DNA from: JALCRY01 sp050946575 | GTDB lineage: Bacteria > Bacillota > Clostridia > Peptostreptococcales > Anaerovoracaceae | Reading direction: 5' to 3' | NCBI GenBank assembly: GCA_050946575.1 | Contig: JBMNVB010000010.1 | Location: 1 to 63,343 of the forward strand | Length of the DNA: 63,343 nucleotides | Shown here: positions 61,407 to 63,343 of the stretch, piece after piece | How positions within the stretch are numbered: the stretch's first letter is position 1 | How the letters are laid out: every line of letters begins with the position of its first letter | Translations under genes and position numbers: made by a program | Notes under the pieces: generated by a model | Databases searched by the model: none | What the model was told of the DNA's origin: nothing | What the model saw: only the letters and a program-made list of their open reading frames with translations

Positions 61407-62552
61407 CTATTTCAAAAATGAAGGTATATCAAATCGCTCGGACGGTTCGTCCCCGCCCGTTTCATCCTGCTTTCCGTCCATACTCTTCAGTATGTCGGAC
61501 AGCGTTTCCTTCCCGGTATGGCCGGTGTCCCCGGACTTTCTTCCGGCGCCTTCCTCGTCTTCGCTCTTGAGGCCGTACTGCTTCGAATACTCTCCGGGAG
61601 TATTCTCGAATCCCGTGGCAATCACGGTGACGTAGATCTCGTCCTGCAGCTCTTCCTTTATGGCCGTACCGAATATGATGATCGCGTCCTTGTCCGCGAC
61701 GCTCTCTATCTGCTCCGCGGCTTCGTTTACGTCCTGCATGCCAATATCATATCCGCCGGTGATATTGAGCAGAATAGCCTTCGCTCCCGCGACAGTCGTC
61801 TCGAGCAGCGGACTTTCGATAGCTTCCTTGACGGCGTCGTTGACCTTGTTTTCGCCCTGACCGTGTCCGATGCCCATATGGGCCTCGCCCTTGTCTCTCA
61901 TGACAGTTTCGACATCGGCGAAATCAAGATTAATGAGTCCGTCTTCACTGATGAGGTCAGTGATGCCCTGGACGCCCTGCTTCAGCGCACCGTCAGCCAA
62001 ATTGAACGCTTCCATGAGCGTCGTCTTGCTGTCCGATATCTGGAGCAGCTTGTCATTCGGCACTATAACGATGGAATCCACGAATTCCTTCAGATACTTT
62101 ATTCCCGTCTGCGCGTGTTCTGTCCTTCTTCTCCCCTCGAAGGAGAACGGCTTCGTCACGACCGCCACCGTCAGTATCCCTTTTTCCTTCGCTGTTTTAG
62201 CTATAATAGGCGCAGCGCCCGTGCCGGTGCCGCCGCCCATGCCGGCTGTGACGAACACCATCTCGGCGCCGTCCACCTTATCGGCTATATCCTCGATGTT
62301 TTCCTCTGCGGATCTCTGGCCCGTCTCCGGATTCCCGCCGGCTCCGAGTCCTTTCGTGAGTTTTCCGCCTATCTGCAGTTTATTCTCCGCCTTGCAGCCG
62401 TCCAGCGCCTGCTTGTCTGTATTTATCGCGAGGAAATCAACGCCCTCCACGCCGTCGTCTATCATGCGATTCACTGCATTGCAGCCGCCTCCGCCTACGC
62501 CGATAACTATTATTTTAGCACTTCTCTCTTCACTGGCTTCAAACTGCAGCAT
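61407..62552 (-). CDS. ftsZ: Cell division protein FtsZ
   Basis: FtsZ is the tubulin-like GTPase that forms the Z ring. I start it at 62552 (MLQFEASEERSAKIIVIGVGGGGCNAVNRMI), 9 nt from AGGAGG; an upstream in-frame ATG at 62606 would add 18 unlikely residues. The 381-residue protein has the tubulin signature GGGTGTGAAPIIAKTAKE, the T7 loop NLDFADVETVM, a ~60-residue acidic linker and the C-terminal peptide RFDIPSFLK that binds FtsA, SepF or ZapA-type partners. It is separated from the usual ftsA/ftsQ or sig genes, since phage-like DNA lies directly upstream. Confidence 0.97.
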   Translation of the reverse strand: MLQFEASEERSAKIIVIGVGGGGCNAVNRMIDDGVEGVDFLAINTDKQALDGCKAENKLQIGGKLTKGLGAGGNPETGQRSAEENIEDIADKVDGAEMVFVTAGMGGGTGTGAAPIIAKTAKEKGILTVAVVTKPFSFEGRRRTEHAQTGIKYLKEFVDSIVIVPNDKLLQISDSKTTLMEAFNLADGALKQGVQGITDLISEDGLINLDFADVETVMRDKGEAHMGIGHGQGENKVNDAVKEAIESPLLETTVAGAKAILLNITGGYDIGMQDVNEAAEQIESVADKDAIIIFGTAIKEELQDEIYVTVIATGFENTPGEYSKQYGLKSEDEEGAGRKSGDTGHTGKETLSDILKSMDGKQDETGGDEPSERFDIPSFLK

Positions 62553-62579
62553 CCCGCTTTTCCTCCTGAATTGTCTTTC

Positions 62580-62598
62580 CAAAAACTTTAATATATTA
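62580..62598 (-). promoter_or_regulatory. Probable ftsZ promoter -10 region
   Basis: On the minus strand GCTATAATAT lies about 40 nt upstream of the ftsZ start; no good -35 box is visible. The stretch 62600-62760 upstream shows no supportable gene or recognised RNA. Confidence 0.45.
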
Positions 62599-62763
62599 TA
62601 GCACAAGTATATATCTTATGCACCGATTATTATTTTATAATAAGGTATCACAACGCGCACAAATGCATAAGCACGCAAATATCAAGGATTGCCCCTAAAC
62701 GACGTGCAGCATCGCGCGGCATTTTGTACCAATAATGTTCCAAAAGTGTACCAGATACGAATA

Positions 62764-62786
62764 CGCCCCGGATCTGATCCGGGGCG
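62764..62786 (-). terminator. Hairpin after the phage-like small gene
   Basis: CGCCCCGGATC/GATCCGGGGCG is a perfect GC stem 13 bp beyond the stop of the small gene; the following T content on the minus strand is low (TATTCG), so it is a weak terminator candidate. Confidence 0.55.
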
Positions 62787-62798
62787 TTGATATATCTT

Positions 62799-62990
62799 CT
62801 ATTCTCTCGGGCCGATGTATCTGACGGCGCATTCAGGATCTTCCGGTTCTCCGATCTCTTCGAACAGCTCATCGAATACGCTGTCGAGCTCTTCATCGAT
62901 GTAGTACGCGCGGATAACGCTGTCTGCCTCCATGTAGTCCATGTCCTTCTCGTCCTAGTCGTACGGCACGCCCTCTTCATTCAGTATCAT
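62799..62990 (-). pseudogene. Small acidic prophage-type protein, interrupted by TAG
   Basis: From the ATG at 62990 the frame reads MILNEEGVPYD, then TAG, then continues open for 51 more codons (DEKDMDYMEADSV ... YIGPRE) to a second TAG at 62801-62799. The composition before and after the first TAG is the same (acidic, Tyr-rich), so they were probably one 63-residue protein. The second TAG, just before a hairpin, serves as the true stop, so TAG is not reassigned here; a nonsense mutation is likely. An internal Met (MDYMEADSV) could allow a shorter product. Confidence 0.6.
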
Positions 62991-63032
62991 TTCTGCCGTC
63001 TTAATGTCAATACATTATATAATTTTAATCAC

Positions 63033-63073
63033 AAAAAAATAGAGCCTCCGGTGCATCTGCATCTTCCGGAGGC
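63033..63073 (-). terminator. Terminator downstream of the holin region
   Basis: On the minus strand GCCTCCGGAAGAT/GCACCGGAGGC is followed by TCTATTTTTTT. It lies about 80 bp after the holin stop. The 63074-63152 interval contains no clear gene. Confidence 0.85.
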
Positions 63074-63152
63074 CCTTACTATATAAAGCGGCTCAAGTGA
63101 CACTACAACCAGAAAACTTGCAACAAGGAGGATATCTCGCCGCTCTATATAC

Positions 63153-63343
63153 TCAGTCCTTGAACCCGCCCGTAGTCGGGTCCACGTACGCACCAAGCAG
63201 CGCCATGACGGCGGAACCGATAAGGTACGGATTAGAGAACCATGCCTTTATGCCGTCCCATAGGGCAGCCCATGACGTGAGCGACGTGCTGTCCACTCCG
63301 ATGGCGGTCAGAACCACGCCGATGATCCCAACATAGAACCACG
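63153..63343 (-). CDS. Phage holin, phi-LC3 type (3' part)
   Basis: The visible C-terminal 62 residues, starting WFYVGIIGVVLTAIGVD and ending LIGSAVMALLGAYVDPTTGGFKD, match the end of the phi-LC3 holin family, whose signature is the closing DPTTxGxxD. Holins form the membrane lesions that let the phage endolysin out. The N-terminus lies outside the window. The gene marks a prophage or remnant whose lysis end faces ftsZ. Confidence 0.85.
   Translation of the reverse strand, partial: WFYVGIIGVVLTAIGVDSTSLTSWAALWDGIKAWFSNPYLIGSAVMALLGAYVDPTTGGFKD

Noticed and set aside
62799..62990. TAG reassigned to an amino acid in the prophage
   Set aside because: The same frame ends with TAG right before a hairpin, and the visible holin part contains no internal TAG.

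Overview
This window is chromosomal DNA of an anaerobic Firmicute, most likely class Clostridia, with GC content in the high 50s by eye. The evidence is a PolC-type replicative polymerase, the Firmicute block pyrH-frr-uppS-cdsA-dxr-rseP-ispG-polC / rimP-nusA-ylxR-ylxQ-infB-rbfA-nrnA-truB-ribF-rpsO-pnp, the neighbourhood pheS-pheT-zapA-mutS2, ferredoxin-type aldo/keto reductase and C_GCAxxG_C_C families, and AGGAGG-type ribosome binding sites. I cannot name a genus.

Layout. (1) 1-1045: a promoter, a class I cyclic-di-GMP riboswitch and a terminator, reading leftwards into a gene of which only the first codons are present, followed by two 242-bp copies of a fold-back repeat. (2) 1046-27615: leftward housekeeping genes for RNA decay, translation initiation, transcription elongation, isoprenoid and phospholipid synthesis and DNA replication. 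It is interrupted by a three-gene catabolic cassette (class III aminotransferase, class II aldolase, FGGY kinase) between ribF and rpsO, and by coaBC on the opposite strand. PolC lacks its proofreading exonuclease insertion. (3) 27616-50149: accessory region with a zinc-ribbon membrane protein, a secreted C39-like cysteine peptidase with duplicated repeats, two near-identical NSS transporters, a P-type ATPase behind a yybP-ykoY (Mn2+) riboswitch, a Vat-like hexapeptide protein without its catalytic His, an Fe-S aldo/keto reductase, a nitrilase, two aminotransferases with a YkvI-like transporter and GntR and LysR regulators, a nitroreductase, a PatB/MalY lyase, an XRE regulator, and a TM2 protein with prion-like repeats. 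(4) 50332-62552: tRNA-fMet, tRNA-Leu and tRNA-Asn, a TPR protein, argS, a DUF523 protein, mutS2, zapA, pheT, pheS, an rRNA methyltransferase and ftsZ, all leftward. (5) 62553-63343: the edge of a prophage or its remnant, with a small gene carrying an in-frame TAG and the 3' end of a phi-LC3-type holin.

The most unusual signal is not a gene. The octamer GCATTGAT (ATCAATGC on the other strand) occurs 29 times by hand count where about 1.3 are expected from base composition. It is found in both orientations, in coding and non-coding DNA, in different reading frames, and often inside promoters or as inverted pairs around promoters and a terminator. At 48553-48568 two copies overlap into a perfect 16-bp palindrome that fills the spacer of the promoter of an XRE regulator. 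Candidate explanations are an uptake-type or architectural genome signature, or the binding site of a global DNA-binding protein.
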